A DNA stretch of 64,000 bases, taken from an uncultured Acidobacteriota bacterium. Its GTDB lineage: Bacteria > Acidobacteriota > Thermoanaerobaculia > UBA5066. The notes below the pieces were generated by a model that was given only the letters and a program-made list of their open reading frames with translations, did not search any database and was not told the origin of the DNA. The translations under genes were made by a program, and so were the position numbers. The DNA lies in assembly GCA_903845115.1 (NCBI GenBank), contig CAIMWE010000063.1:1-64000 (forward strand). The letters run 5' to 3'. This document shows positions 27,588-35,939 of this stretch, piece by piece (positions within the stretch are counted from its first letter, which is position 1; every line of letters starts with the position of its first letter).

Positions 27588-28331
27588 TCAGCGGAGGGAG
27601 TCCCAGAGGGCAGAGACCTTCCGGACGTAGTCCCGGGTCTCCCGGTACGGCGGGACCCCCCCGTACGACGCGACGGCCTGCTCCCCGGCGTTGTAGGCCG
27701 CCAGGATCAGCTCCACTTCGGTCTCGCCGAACCGGGTGGCGAGCTGGGAAAGGTAGGCGGCGCCGCCCCGGATGTTCTCTCCCGGGTCGAAGGGGCGCTG
27801 GACGCCGAGACGCCGGGCCGTTGCCGGCATCAGCTGCATCAGGCCGCGGGCGCCTTTCGGGGAGACCGCTCGCGGAGAGAAGTTCGACTCGAAGCGGATG
27901 ACGGCGGTGATGAGGCCCGGGTCGACCCGGTGCTCTAGGGCCGCCGCCAGGATGAGGGGCCGGAGCGACGCCGGCCCCGGAAGCTCCGCGGCCGCGGGGG
28001 TGCGGACGGACCGCCGCGTGGGCCGGGCGGCCTCCTGCCGGGGCAGCTCCGGGTCGGGCACGATCTCGTCGTCCAGGATCCGTTCGATCCGGTCGATGTC
28101 GAGAGAGAGCGTGCCTCCTCCGGGGAGGTGAATGGCCACCCGCTCGCCCTTCAGCTCGAATCCGGTCGCCTTCATCGTCCGCCCGTCGTCGAGGACGACG
28201 AGGGCAGCGTCCAGACGGAGGGTCGACGCGGCGAGCAGCGCCGCGGCCACGGCCAGCCGCCCCCTTCTCCCCTGCCCGCCCCGCTCAGGCACGAGGATGG
28301 GTCCGGTCGTAGACACGCCGCGCCCTGGCAA
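27588..28331 (-). CDS. Lytic transglycosylase (SLT domain)
   Basis: ITAVIRFESNFSPRAVSPKGARGLMQLMPATARRLGV, AAYNAGEQAVASYGGVPPYRETRDYVRKV. Start may lie downstream of 28331. Confidence 0.9.
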   Translation of the reverse strand: MPGRGVSTTGPILVPERGGQGRRGRLAVAAALLAASTLRLDAALVVLDDGRTMKATGFELKGERVAIHLPGGGTLSLDIDRIERILDDEIVPDPELPRQEAARPTRRSVRTPAAAELPGPASLRPLILAAALEHRVDPGLITAVIRFESNFSPRAVSPKGARGLMQLMPATARRLGVQRPFDPGENIRGGAAYLSQLATRFGETEVELILAAYNAGEQAVASYGGVPPYRETRDYVRKVSALWDSLR

Positions 28332-29184
28332 GCGAGACGTGCGTGTAGATCTCCGTGGTCGCGATGTCCCGGTGGCCGAGCATCATCTGGACGGCGCGGA
28401 GGTCCGCGTCGTGGTCGACCAGGTGCGTCGCGAACGCGTGCCTCAGGACGTGCGGGGAGACCGACGCCGCCGGCAGACCCGCGGCCCTCGCCGCCGCCTT
28501 CAGGGCGAGAAAGACGGTCTGCCTGGTCACCGGCCGCCCCTTCGACCCGACGAAGAGGGTCCGGCTCGCCGCCGAGCCCTTGACCGACGGACGGACGCTC
28601 TCGAGGTACCGGCGCACCCACTGCGCCGAGCTATCGGCGATCGGGACGACCCGTTCCTTCGACCGCTTCCCTTTCACGAGGACGAATCCGTCGCGGAGCC
28701 TGAGGTTCTCGAGGAGGAGCCCCGTCAGCTCCGAGACGCGGAGGCCACAGGCGTAGAGAAGCTCGAACATCGCCCGGTCGCGAAGGCCCCTCGGCTGGCC
28801 GGTATCTGGCGCCTCGAGGAGGGTCTGGACCTCGGTTTCCGAGAGGAGCTTCGGCAGGACGGCCCACCGCCGGGGGTTCTGGAGCTCGGCCGTCGGGTCG
28901 CTCGGGACGATCTTCTCGGCCTCTAGGAAGCGGAAGAGCCCCCGCAGGGCCGACGTCGCCCTCGCGATCGACCGAGGCGAGGAGCCGTGCGTCCGGAGCT
29001 GCCCCAGGTACCGGACGACGACCGTCCGGCTCACTTCCCCGGTGTCGACGCCCGTCCGCCCCAGGTACTCCCCGAACCGGAGGAGGTCTCCCCGGTATGC
29101 AGCCAGCGAGTTCCCCGCCAGTCCCTTCTCCACCGCGAGGTAGTCCAGGAAAAGCGGGACATGGCGGTCGGCGAACGAGGTCAC
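28285..29184 (-). CDS. Tyrosine recombinase XerC/XerD
   Basis: LLYACGLRVSELTGL, SPHVLRHAFATHLVDHDADLRAVQMMLGHRDIATTEIYTHVS. Confidence 0.92.
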   Translation of the reverse strand: MTSFADRHVPLFLDYLAVEKGLAGNSLAAYRGDLLRFGEYLGRTGVDTGEVSRTVVVRYLGQLRTHGSSPRSIARATSALRGLFRFLEAEKIVPSDPTAELQNPRRWAVLPKLLSETEVQTLLEAPDTGQPRGLRDRAMFELLYACGLRVSELTGLLLENLRLRDGFVLVKGKRSKERVVPIADSSAQWVRRYLESVRPSVKGSAASRTLFVGSKGRPVTRQTVFLALKAAARAAGLPAASVSPHVLRHAFATHLVDHDADLRAVQMMLGHRDIATTEIYTHVSLARARRVYDRTHPRA

Positions 29185-29311
29185 GTCCTGATTCTACGGA
29201 TCATGGAGGCGACCCGTCTCGGAACCCGAGCTGGAGAGACGCAGGAACTCTGATTTTCAACAGCAGCGCGGCCGATGGCCGAGACGGCGCGGTGGTAAGG
29301 TTCGCGCCCCG

Positions 29312-30217
29312 ATGGCCTGCGGCGTCCAGCCTCCCCGCCTCACCTTCGTCTCGATGCTCCACTACCTCGAGAGACGCGAAGGGAGCGGTCGGAAAAGCGT
29401 CGAGACGCTCCTCGCGGACGGCCGCCGCCTGACGCTGGCCGTCCGGCATCCGCTCGTCGTCTTCGCCGACCCGGAGGTGGCGGACGCCGTCGAGGAGGCG
29501 CGGGCGGCGGTCGGCCTCTCGGCCTGGACCCGCGTCGAGCGGCTCCCCCTCGAGGAGACGGAAACCTGGCGACGGTACGGCCCGAGGTTCCTCGCGCTCT
29601 CCTTGGCGCCCCGGTTCCGCCTGTCCAACTCGAAGGACTCCCTTCTATTCCGTTTCTTGACGTGGGCCAAGATGGAGTACGTCGCCCGGGTGGTCGAGGA
29701 GAACCCGTTCGGGTCGAGCCACGTCGGCTGGATCGACCTCGGGCTCGCCTACGCCATCGCCCCGGCCGATCCTGCCGCCCTCGACGCCGTCGTGGCCTCG
29801 GCCCCCGACCCGGTGCGGCTCTGCCGGATGTACCCGTCGGAGCCGGCCGAGATCGGCGACGACTGGATGCTCCACGTCCTCGCCGCGGGGCTCCTCACCG
29901 CGGCCGTCCCGACCTGGAGGGAGGTCCTCCCGCTCTTCCGCTCGCAGGCGGAACGCTCGCTGGAGCTCGGGATCCCGCGGCTCGAGGAGTGCATGCTCGC
30001 GACGATCTGGGCCCGGCACCCACGCCTCTTCGCGCCGTACTGGGGCGACTACGCCGACGTGGTGGCGAACTACGTCCGCCCGACCCGGAACGCGCCTTGC
30101 CTCCTGCGCCGGGCGATCGAGGCGCTCCGGACCGGGCGGTACGCGGCGGCCGTCGCTCGCCGCAGACCTCGCGTTCCTCCCGCCCGGCTGACTCTCCCCG
30201 GCGCTCAGCCGACGTAG
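29312..30217 (+). CDS. HtrL/YibB-like glycosyltransferase-related protein
   Basis: TFVSMLHYLERREGSGRKSVETLL..., SKDSLLFRFLTWAKMEYVARVVEENPFGSSHVGWIDLGL. Confidence 0.6.
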   Translation: MACGVQPPRLTFVSMLHYLERREGSGRKSVETLLADGRRLTLAVRHPLVVFADPEVADAVEEARAAVGLSAWTRVERLPLEETETWRRYGPRFLALSLAPRFRLSNSKDSLLFRFLTWAKMEYVARVVEENPFGSSHVGWIDLGLAYAIAPADPAALDAVVASAPDPVRLCRMYPSEPAEIGDDWMLHVLAAGLLTAAVPTWREVLPLFRSQAERSLELGIPRLEECMLATIWARHPRLFAPYWGDYADVVANYVRPTRNAPCLLRRAIEALRTGRYAAAVARRRPRVPPARLTLPGAQPT

Positions 30218-30269
30218 TACCCCGCTCCCTAAGAACGATGACGTCACCGTATTTGTGGAGCGGGGTACT
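30216..30269. repeat. 54-bp palindromic element
   Basis: Perfect 13-bp inverted arms AGTACCCCGCTCC/GGAGCGGGGTACT around a core containing TGACGTCA, between the HtrL-like gene and vapBC. Confidence 0.85.
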
Positions 30270-30383
30270 TAGGGCCAGACCGATTGGAAGCCCGCCGCCG
30301 GCAGGCCGTGGTCCTTCGGCGGGTGGCGCTCGCCCACTCGAGGACGTCTCGCTGGGATACGGGAATACGGTAATATTGCTCAT

Positions 30384-30626
30384 ATGAAGACGACCATCGA
30401 CATTCCGGACGACCTTCTCCTCGCAGCGAAAAGGGAAGCGCTCGAGTCCGGCCGCACGCTGCGCGAGCTGGTCAACCTCGGGCTCCGACACCAGCTGGCC
30501 GCGCCTGCCCGTTCCCGCCGGAAGCGCGCGTCGTTCCGGCTCGTGACCGTGCCGGGCAAGCTCGCGCCGGGCCTCGACCTCTCCAGTCGGGAGGCGATGC
30601 ATGATTACCTCCACCGGACGCGATGA
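30384..30626 (+). CDS. VapB-type antitoxin
   Basis: MKTTIDIPDDLLLAAKREALESGRTLRELVNLGLRHQL; overlaps the PIN gene. Confidence 0.85.
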   Translation: MKTTIDIPDDLLLAAKREALESGRTLRELVNLGLRHQLAAPARSRRKRASFRLVTVPGKLAPGLDLSSREAMHDYLHRTR

Positions 30627-31048
30627 TCGCCTTCGACACCAATCTTCTCGTCTATGCGCACCGCTCCTCGGAGCCCCAGCATGCCGCCGCGCGCCGGGCC
30701 CTCGAGCGGGCCGCGGCCGATCCGGATGGCTGGGGCTTCTCCCTTGGAGTGGTCTCGGAGTTCTGGAGCGTCGTCACGCACCCGTCCGCACCGCACCCCT
30801 CGACGCCAGAGCAGGCACGAGCGTTCCTCGAGGTCCTCGTCCGCGACGCCGAGGCCAGAGTCTTCACGCCCGGGCCCGGATTTTCCGGGCGCCTCCTGGC
30901 GCTGGCGAGCCGGCTCGGCGTCCGCGGCGTTCGGATCTTCGACCTTCAGATTGGCCTTGCGGCGGTCGAGGCCGGAGCCTCGCAGCTCTGGACTCACGAC
31001 CGCGGATTCGTCGCCTGTCCGGGCCTCGAGGTCCACCACCCCTTGTGA
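30623..31048 (+). CDS. VapC-type PIN-domain toxin
   Basis: MIAFDTNLLVYAHR...GVVSEFWSVVTHP...FDLQIGLAAVEAGASQLWTHDRGF. Confidence 0.87.
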   Translation: MIAFDTNLLVYAHRSSEPQHAAARRALERAAADPDGWGFSLGVVSEFWSVVTHPSAPHPSTPEQARAFLEVLVRDAEARVFTPGPGFSGRLLALASRLGVRGVRIFDLQIGLAAVEAGASQLWTHDRGFVACPGLEVHHPL

Positions 31049-31356
31049 GCTACGGACGGAGCCCTCGTTGACGATGGCGAAGCCTTCATCGTGATCTTTC
31101 CCTGGACCATCCCCACACCCCCGTGTAGTTGACGCCGAACGAAACGGCGCGATCGGCCGGCCAGCTCGACGAGCTCGTGGAAGGGCCGCAGCCGTTCCTC
31201 CTCACCCCCCGAGTACGCCGCGAGGTACTCCCGAAGAAGCGCGTTCAGAGAGGTCCCTCGGGCCAGCGCGCGCCTCCGTGCCGCCTCGAGGACCTGCTCC
31301 GGGATGGAGATCGTGACGTTCGACCTGGACCCGTGTTCCACAGGCTTGCGTCGCAC
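30994..31356 (-). CDS. Orphan RHH/CopG-like antitoxin
   Basis: SRSNVTISIPEQVLEAARRRALARGTSLNALLREYLAAYSG; the C-terminus reads antisense into vapC and no toxin ORF follows. Confidence 0.55.
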   Translation of the reverse strand: MRRKPVEHGSRSNVTISIPEQVLEAARRRALARGTSLNALLREYLAAYSGGEEERLRPFHELVELAGRSRRFVRRQLHGGVGMVQGKITMKASPSSTRAPSVAHKGWWTSRPGQATNPRS

Positions 31357-31407
31357 CGGGTCTCCTGCATCTCCTCCTGGGTGAAGACGCCTGGTGGACC
31401 CGGGGAC

Positions 31408-31605
31408 TCAGCGCTTGAGGATCGCCTCTGCCGTGAAGACGTAGCCGATCCCGTGGACCGTCTGGACCGGCAACTCGAGGCCGATCTCGGCGTGGACCTT
31501 CTGCCGCAGGCGGCTCATCTCCTTGTCGAGCCGCCTCTGGTCGAATTCCGAGGGGTTCTCGCCGAGGGAGGCGATCAGGTCCACCCTCCGGACGAGGCGT
31601 CCGCT
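31408..31605 (-). pseudogene. C-terminal winged-helix domain of an OmpR/PhoB-type response regulator (remnant)
   Basis: LIASLGENPSEFDQRRLDKEMSRLRQKVHAEIGLELPVQTVHGIGYVFTAEAILKR; no receiver domain upstream. Confidence 0.65.
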
Positions 31606-31722
31606 GGAACCAATTCCGACCAGCTCTGACCGATCGGCTGTTATCTTCTCTCCGCGCGCGGAGGGCTCCTTCTTGGCCTGCTCGGACCGAGCCTCGCGGC
31701 GAGCCTCGCGTTCGCCCAGCCG

Positions 31723-33453
31723 GTGCTCCACCTGACGGGGCGGGAAGCCTCCGCCTCCCTCTCGGGACACCTCGCCCTCCTGAGGGACCCGGGCGGAACC
31801 CTCGGAATAGACGAAGCCATCAGATCGACGGGATGGCGGCCCCTCCCGCGCGGCCTCGCCCTCGGCTACACGAAGGACGCCGTCTGGGTCCGATTCGAGA
31901 TCGACCGCGACCCCTCGGCGTCGTCGAGCTGGCTCCTCAGGGTCGCCGAGGCCTCGCTGCAAGACGTCGGCCTCTGGTCCCCCGACTCGCCGACGGGCCT
32001 CCTCGAGCAGCGGTCGGGAGCGGTCGTCCCGAGAGGTCAGCGTCCGATAGACTACCAGGAACCGGCGTTCCGGCTCGACCTGCAGCCGGGAAGGAATCGT
32101 CTCTTCGTGAGGATCCGGACGCGGTTCACCGTCGCCGCGCAGCTCAACGTCTACAGCCCGGAAAGCTTCGCGAACGAGTCGCGGGCCGCCGGTGTCGCCT
32201 GGGGCCTCTTCTTCGGCGCGACCTTCTCGATCGTCGTCTTCCAGCTCTCCTTCTGGGTTCGGACGAAGGAGCCGGTCACCGCGTGGTACGCCGCGTACAT
32301 CGTCCTCTACGGCTGCACCTCCGCCCTGACGATCGGCCTGCCGCAGCAGTACTTCGGGGCCCCCGTTCCCATTTCCGAGCTCCTCCGCAGCCTGGCCCTC
32401 TGCGGCGTCGTCGGCGTCGGCTCGGTCTTCAACTCCCTGGCGCTCGAGCTGGCCAGCACTCTCCCGCGGTTCAACCGTGTCTTCCTCTGGTTCTCCTCGC
32501 TGGCATCCGGGATGGGAGCCGTCTTCCTCGTCCTCGGGCGCGAGAGCGCCGGCCTGGCGACGGCCCAGGCCGGCGGGCTCGTCCTGATCGCCAGCCTCTT
32601 CTGCGTCTCGATTTACCTCTCCCTCCGGGGACACGCGCCGGCACGGCTCTTCCTCGTCGCTTTCGGGCTCTTCTTCGTCGGGATCTCGCTCCGCTTCCTG
32701 CGCAACCTGGGCTTGATCCCCCCGGGAAACCTCGCCGACATCGGCGTTCACGCCGGGGCGCTGGAGGTCGAGCGGGCGGCCCGGGAGGTGCAGCGCGACT
32801 TCGTGGCAATGGTCTCGCACGAGTTCCGGACGCCCTTCTCGGTCATCGACGCGGCGGCGCAGCAACTGAGCATGAGCCCCGACGCCCCCCGGGAGAAAAT
32901 GCTCCGGCGATACCAGAAGATCGGCATCGCGACGGGCAGGATGACCTCGCTCGTCGACGAGTACCTCGCCGCCGACCGGCTCGCCGGGGACGAGACCACG
33001 ATGGATGTCCACCCCTCCAACCTCCACCTCGTGATCGCGCGCGCCGTCGCCGAGCTGCCGGACGGGCGGGCCGCCGTCGCGGCCGGAGACCTCCCCGCAG
33101 GCTTCTCCTGCGACCCCGACCTCCTGCAGGTCGCTCTCCGCAACCTCCTCGCCAACGCCGAGCGCCACTCCCCCCCGGATCGCCTCGTCTCGCTAACCGC
33201 CGCCCGGACGCCGGAAGGCGGAGTCGAGTTCTCCGTCCGGGACGAGGGGTCCGGGATCCCCCCCGACGAGCTGCCCCACCTCTTCCGAAAGTACTTCCGG
33301 GGGCGCGACGCCCAGGCGAGCCTCGGCGCCGGGCTCGGCCTCTACCTCGTCGACGGGATCGCCCACAGGCACGGCGGGTCGGTCACGGTCGAGAGCGCCC
33401 CGGGCGCGGGCACGACCTTCCGCATCCGGCTCCCTGGGACCCCCGCCGGCTGA
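31723..33453 (+). CDS. 7TMR-DISM-type sensor histidine kinase
   Basis: DISM extracellular domain (RPLPRGLALGYTKDAVWVRFEI), multiple TM helices, H-box FVAMVSHEFRTPFSVID, N/G boxes. GTG start lies inside an apparent signal peptide. Confidence 0.82.
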   Translation: MLHLTGREASASLSGHLALLRDPGGTLGIDEAIRSTGWRPLPRGLALGYTKDAVWVRFEIDRDPSASSSWLLRVAEASLQDVGLWSPDSPTGLLEQRSGAVVPRGQRPIDYQEPAFRLDLQPGRNRLFVRIRTRFTVAAQLNVYSPESFANESRAAGVAWGLFFGATFSIVVFQLSFWVRTKEPVTAWYAAYIVLYGCTSALTIGLPQQYFGAPVPISELLRSLALCGVVGVGSVFNSLALELASTLPRFNRVFLWFSSLASGMGAVFLVLGRESAGLATAQAGGLVLIASLFCVSIYLSLRGHAPARLFLVAFGLFFVGISLRFLRNLGLIPPGNLADIGVHAGALEVERAAREVQRDFVAMVSHEFRTPFSVIDAAAQQLSMSPDAPREKMLRRYQKIGIATGRMTSLVDEYLAADRLAGDETTMDVHPSNLHLVIARAVAELPDGRAAVAAGDLPAGFSCDPDLLQVALRNLLANAERHSPPDRLVSLTAARTPEGGVEFSVRDEGSGIPPDELPHLFRKYFRGRDAQASLGAGLGLYLVDGIAHRHGGSVTVESAPGAGTTFRIRLPGTPAG

Positions 33454-33480
33454 TAGCCCCGGGCCCGTCCATCCCCCGAC

Positions 33481-33570
33481 TCAGCACGACCGTGCCAGGC
33501 GGAAGCCGAGGGCGTTCGCCCGTGTCCGCCGGCAGTAAGAGAGATCCCCTCCCCTGGAGGTTGCAGGCGC
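33481..33570 (-). pseudogene. C-terminal fragment of a formylglycine-generating-enzyme-like protein
   Basis: Minus-strand reading RGGDLSYCRRTRANALGFRLARSC* matches the usual FGE-family C-terminal signature. Confidence 0.5.
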
Positions 33571-33584
33571 CGGGGGAGCCCGGG

Positions 33585-33995
33585 TCACGGGCGCGACGGG
33601 TCGATCACGGTCAGGCCGTCGAAGCGGCGTCGAAAGAAGCCGCGATCGCGGGCCAGAAGACGGTCGGCCCGGACCTTCGCGTGCGAGCCGACGAGGAAGT
33701 CGGGAATCAGGTGCTCCCGCTTTCCGCCTTCGCGCCGGTAGACGTGCCAGAGGTCGCCGGCGAGATCGGCGCAGGCCTCGTCGAATGGGTCGAACCGGAT
33801 CCCTGCCGCTCCGAGGTGCTCGCCAATCCGGTCCGGCTCCCGGAGCGCGGCCCGAACCTCACTCCATACCACCGGGCAGACCACGAGAACGCCCGCGGCG
33901 TGGGCGGCCAAGAGGGCGGAAAGCGAGCTGTCCCGGTGCAGGGGGTCCTCGAGGAGGACGTCGAGCAGGACGGACGAATCGAGCGCCGTGATCAT
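33585..33995 (-). CDS. VapC-type PIN-domain toxin
   Basis: MITALDSSVLLDVLLEDP...IPDFLVGSHAKVRADRLLARDRGFFRRRFDGLTVIDP. Confidence 0.87.
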   Translation of the reverse strand: MITALDSSVLLDVLLEDPLHRDSSLSALLAAHAAGVLVVCPVVWSEVRAALREPDRIGEHLGAAGIRFDPFDEACADLAGDLWHVYRREGGKREHLIPDFLVGSHAKVRADRLLARDRGFFRRRFDGLTVIDPSRP

Positions 33996-34246
33996 TCCCC
34001 GTCGCGCTCCTTCGACCAGGCCGGTCCGCGCGAGGCCGCGAGCCAGCGATCGACGTCGACGCCGCGCCGCTCACCCAGGCCTACCAGGCTGCGGATCGGG
34101 TCCTCGGCGACCGCGCGCGAGGCGACGAGCGTGCCCTCTCGCTCTTCGAACATCAGCACGGTCCCCGCGGTCAGCCCAAGCCGCGCGCGCAGTGCTTTCG
34201 GGATCGTCACCTGACCCTTCTCGCTGACGATTGCGCTCGTTTTCAT
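33992..34246 (-). CDS. AbrB/MazE-type antitoxin
   Basis: MKTSAIVSEKGQVTIPKALRARLGLTAGTVLMFEEREG; 4-nt overlap with the PIN gene. Confidence 0.9.
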   Translation of the reverse strand: MKTSAIVSEKGQVTIPKALRARLGLTAGTVLMFEEREGTLVASRAVAEDPIRSLVGLGERRGVDVDRWLAASRGPAWSKERDGE

Positions 34247-34262
34247 ACCAATAGCGTATGAA
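34242..34262. promoter_or_regulatory. Inverted repeat at the antitoxin start codon (candidate autoregulatory operator)
   Basis: TTCATAC-CAATAGC-GTATGAA perfect 7-bp arms spanning the antitoxin start. Confidence 0.5.
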
Positions 34263-34303
34263 TTCCTACAAGGACTGTCAAGATATGGTCCTCCGAAGAG
34301 ACC

Positions 34304-34441
34304 GTGCCTGTACCAGGGACGGGGGGCGGCGAGCTTGAGGGCGTCAGCGGAACGGCTGCACCACAGCACGAGGGTGGTGTAGCAAAGCCCGACGAAGGGA
34401 GCGACGCGGAGGACGGCGTCCTTCTTTCGGGTTGACGAATC
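34304..34441 (-). pseudogene. Transposase C-terminal fragment
   Basis: DSSTRKKDAVLRVAPFVGLCYTTLVLWCSRSADALKLAAPRPWYRH resembles the tail of DDE transposases (VLxxxPxxxxxYxxxVLW...PWYRxK), read-through in a longer ORF. Confidence 0.45.
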
Positions 34442-34502
34442 GGCGAAGCCGAAGGAGACGCGTTCTCGGCGTTGCCCTGGGCCTCCCTCCCGGCGAGGCG
34501 AT

Positions 34503-35939
34503 ATGCTCGCTGAGCAAAGGGGAAAGATGGCCAAAGGGAACCTTCGAGGCATTACCGTCCTCCTCGTCGAGGACGAGCCGGAGCATCGCGAGGAGCTGGC
34601 CCGCTGCCTTGCCTTGCAGGGTGCGGCCGTCATCGAGGCTGCCGACGGGAAAGAGGGGATGTCGCTCTTCACCGCCGCTCCGCCGGATGTCGTCGTCTCG
34701 GACATCCGGATGCCCCGGATGGGGGGGCTCGAGATGACGGCCCTCATCAAGGCCCTCCGCCCGGAGACTCCCGTGGTCCTCATCACCGCATTCGCCGACA
34801 CCCAGACCCTCGTGAACGCGATCGAGCTGGAGGTGGCCGGGTTCGTCCCCAAGCCGGTCGACGCGGAGGCGCTCGTCCGCGCCGTCAGGAAATCAGTCCT
34901 GCCCCTCCTCCAGAGGCGCGAGATCGAGTTGCTCCGTCACCACGCGACCGTCTCTCTCGAGGCGAGCGTCGGGCCCAGCCCGGCCATGAAGGAGGTCCGG
35001 GAGGCCGTCTTGATGGTCGCCGGATCCGGATACAGCGTCCTCCTGCAGGGGGAGACGGGGGCGGGAAAGACCTACGTGGCGCGGCTCGTCCACGAAATGG
35101 GCGGCAGGCGCGGAAGCCCTTTCGTGCAGGTCGACCTCGGCTCGATCCCCGAGACTCTCCTCGAAGGGGAGCTGTTCGGCGTCCGCAAGGGAGCCTTCAC
35201 GGGCGCCGACCGCGATCGCCCAGGCCGCTTCGAGTCGGCGAAGGGGGGGACGATCTTCCTCGACGAGGTCAGCAGCCTCCCGCCGTCCGTGCAGGCGAAG
35301 CTCCTGCAAGTGGTCGAGGAGAGGCGCTATACCCCGCTCGGCGGCCGCGGCTCGGTGGCGCTGGACGCCCGGATCGTCGCGGCCGTCCAGGGCGACGCCC
35401 GGCTGGCCGTGCGCGAGAAGCGCCTTCGGGAGGACCTCTTCTTCCGCCTCGCGGAGGTCGAGATCGTCCTCCCCCCGATCCGGGAGAGGCTCGAGGACAT
35501 TCCGTGGCTCGCGCGCCGGTTTGCCGCCGAGGCAGCCGACGAGCTGGGCCGTCCCTTTTCTGGCCTCTCCCCCGCCGCCGAGGCCTTCCTTCTCCGGCAA
35601 CCGTGGCCAGGGAACGTCCGCGAGCTCCGGAACGTGGTCCGCCGGGCATTCCTCCTCACCTCCGGCGACGTCCTCACCGAGGACGCCATCCGTGGGGCGG
35701 AGCGTCGCGCGGGCGACCGGGCGCCCGGCCTGAACCCGCTCCCGGTCCGGTTGCCGCAGGTCCCCCTGGAGGAGCTCGAGAAGCTGGCCTTCACGCAGGC
35801 CCTGCTCGAATGCGGCGGAGCGAGGATGAAAGCGGCCCGCCTCCTCGGTCTCGACTACACGACCTTCCGGCGCCGGCTGCGCCGCTTCGGGATCGACGGC
35901 GAGCGAGGCGCAGGCAAGGGAAGGGCGGGCGAACCGTGA
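34503..35939 (+). CDS. Sigma-54-dependent NtrC-family response regulator
   Basis: Receiver (VVVSDIRMPRMGGLEM), Walker A GETGAGKT, GAFTGADRDRPGRFESAKGGTIFLDEV, Fis-type HTH GARMKAARLLGLDYTTFRRRL. Confidence 0.93.
   Translation: MLAEQRGKMAKGNLRGITVLLVEDEPEHREELARCLALQGAAVIEAADGKEGMSLFTAAPPDVVVSDIRMPRMGGLEMTALIKALRPETPVVLITAFADTQTLVNAIELEVAGFVPKPVDAEALVRAVRKSVLPLLQRREIELLRHHATVSLEASVGPSPAMKEVREAVLMVAGSGYSVLLQGETGAGKTYVARLVHEMGGRRGSPFVQVDLGSIPETLLEGELFGVRKGAFTGADRDRPGRFESAKGGTIFLDEVSSLPPSVQAKLLQVVEERRYTPLGGRGSVALDARIVAAVQGDARLAVREKRLREDLFFRLAEVEIVLPPIRERLEDIPWLARRFAAEAADELGRPFSGLSPAAEAFLLRQPWPGNVRELRNVVRRAFLLTSGDVLTEDAIRGAERRAGDRAPGLNPLPVRLPQVPLEELEKLAFTQALLECGGARMKAARLLGLDYTTFRRRLRRFGIDGERGAGKGRAGEP

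Noticed and set aside
28285-29184. XerC/D-like recombinase as integrase of the adjacent remnant island
   Set aside because: Sequence and length look like a housekeeping XerC/D; no att sites shown, so a mobile-element role is not supported.
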